Source: Deltaproteobacteria bacterium (GTDB lineage: Bacteria > Myxococcota_A > UBA796 > UBA2385). Taken from it: a stretch of DNA of 64,000 nt. The stretch spans positions 54,963 through 118,962 of the forward strand of contig JAEUKK010000090.1 in NCBI GenBank assembly GCA_016792625.1, in the 5' to 3' direction. The position numbers and the translations under genes were made by a program. The notes beneath the pieces are model-generated. The model saw only the letters and a program-made list of their open reading frames with translations. It was not told the DNA's origin and made no database searches. Positions 63,813 to 64,000 of the stretch are shown one piece after another (positions within the stretch are counted from its first letter, which is position 1; each line of letters begins with the position of its first letter).

Positions 63813-64000
63813 CGACAGCCGAAGCCTTCGCGGCGAGCCCCCTCATCGCCCACAGCAGCAGCGGGTCGCGCCGGTTTCCGGGGGGTTTCCAAAGGGGGGC
63901 CTTTGCGGGCTGGCGCGCGGCGCTGCCATGCGCCGCGCGAAGCCTGCCCGCTGGCCCCACTTTGGCGGGGGATGCAAGGGGCCTCGCAGGCCCCTTGCCC
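63813..64000 (+). repeat. Structured multi-hairpin dispersed element, copy 3 (runs off window)
   Basis: The leader (about 63813-63860) is nearly the same as in copy 1. Hairpin 1: outer 63889-63901 with 63953-63965 (one mismatch), middle GCGGGC (63905-63910) with GCCCGC (63946-63951), and inner 63914-63923 with 63930-63939, loop TGCCAT. Hairpin 2: GCAAGGGGCC (63974-63983) with GGCCCCTTGC (63989-63998). Hairpin 3 and any array lie beyond the edge. The middle stem differs from copies 1 and 2 on both sides at once. Confidence 0.85.

Overview
The window reads as chromosomal DNA of a very GC-rich, predatory-or-surface-dwelling type of bacterium, most likely a member of the Myxococcota. The reasons are the strong GC3 bias, the many Ser/Thr protein kinases (three, two of them fused to AAA/TPR regions), MopE-type and thrombospondin-type-3 calcium-binding repeats, FG-GAP lipoproteins and two secreted proteins ending in MYXO-CTERM-like tails. 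I cannot place it to genus. No tRNA, rRNA, transposase, integrase or CRISPR array was seen.

Layout. 1-5.6 kb: end of a membrane-anchored Ser/Thr kinase, a Cys-rich lipoprotein, a radical SAM/SPASM enzyme, slyX, an Asp-rich MopE lipoprotein and an HTH-receiver regulator. 5.9-9.5 kb: a NACHT-LRR protein divergent from a secreted trypsin-like protease. 9.7-14.3 kb: a kinase-AAA-TPR protein divergent from a PP2C phosphatase. 14.4-17.4 kb: PRPP synthetase and a lipoprotein alpha/beta hydrolase. 17.5-23.7 kb: a GbsR/MarR-led operon (LolA-like protein, two FtsX/MacB permeases, ABC ATPase, outer-membrane barrel) preceded by a perfect inverted-repeat operator. 23.8-26.9 kb: Stf0 sulfotransferase facing a lipoprotein sulfatase, then a DUF429-like protein. 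27.1-29.0 kb: membrane Fe-S/CCG oxidoreductase. 29.2-34.9 kb: four overlapping genes for surface proteins (propeller-like lipoprotein, M23 peptidase-MopE, FG-GAP-C-type lectin, TIG-FG-GAP). 35.0-37.4 kb: a TIR protein overlapping a KGGVGR-variant ATPase whose 3' quarter has much lower GC. 38.0-50.3 kb: a complete cellulose synthase operon bcsA-bcsB-bcsZ-bcsC plus an OmpA-family protein, with 4-base overlaps. 50.9-64 kb: a second OmpA protein, a third kinase-AAA-TPR protein, CdsA, an FHA-winged-helix regulator, an EIIA-like/CBS protein with an ArsB/NhaD transporter, an Ig-like repeat protein and a small lipoprotein.

The most unusual signal is not a gene. A multi-hairpin element of about 190-210 bases occurs three times (about 3493-3703 on -, 37435-37627 on +, 63813-64000 on +). 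Each copy lies 37-79 bases after a stop codon and on that gene's strand. Stem positions change in compensating pairs between copies. In the two complete copies the last hairpin is followed, after 35-37 bases, by a short tandem array whose unit sequence is completely different in each copy. One of these composite elements sits directly behind the TIR/KGGVGR ATPase pair, behind its low-GC 3' module. This element-plus-array architecture, and its placement at a conflict-type locus, is my best candidate for an undescribed system.
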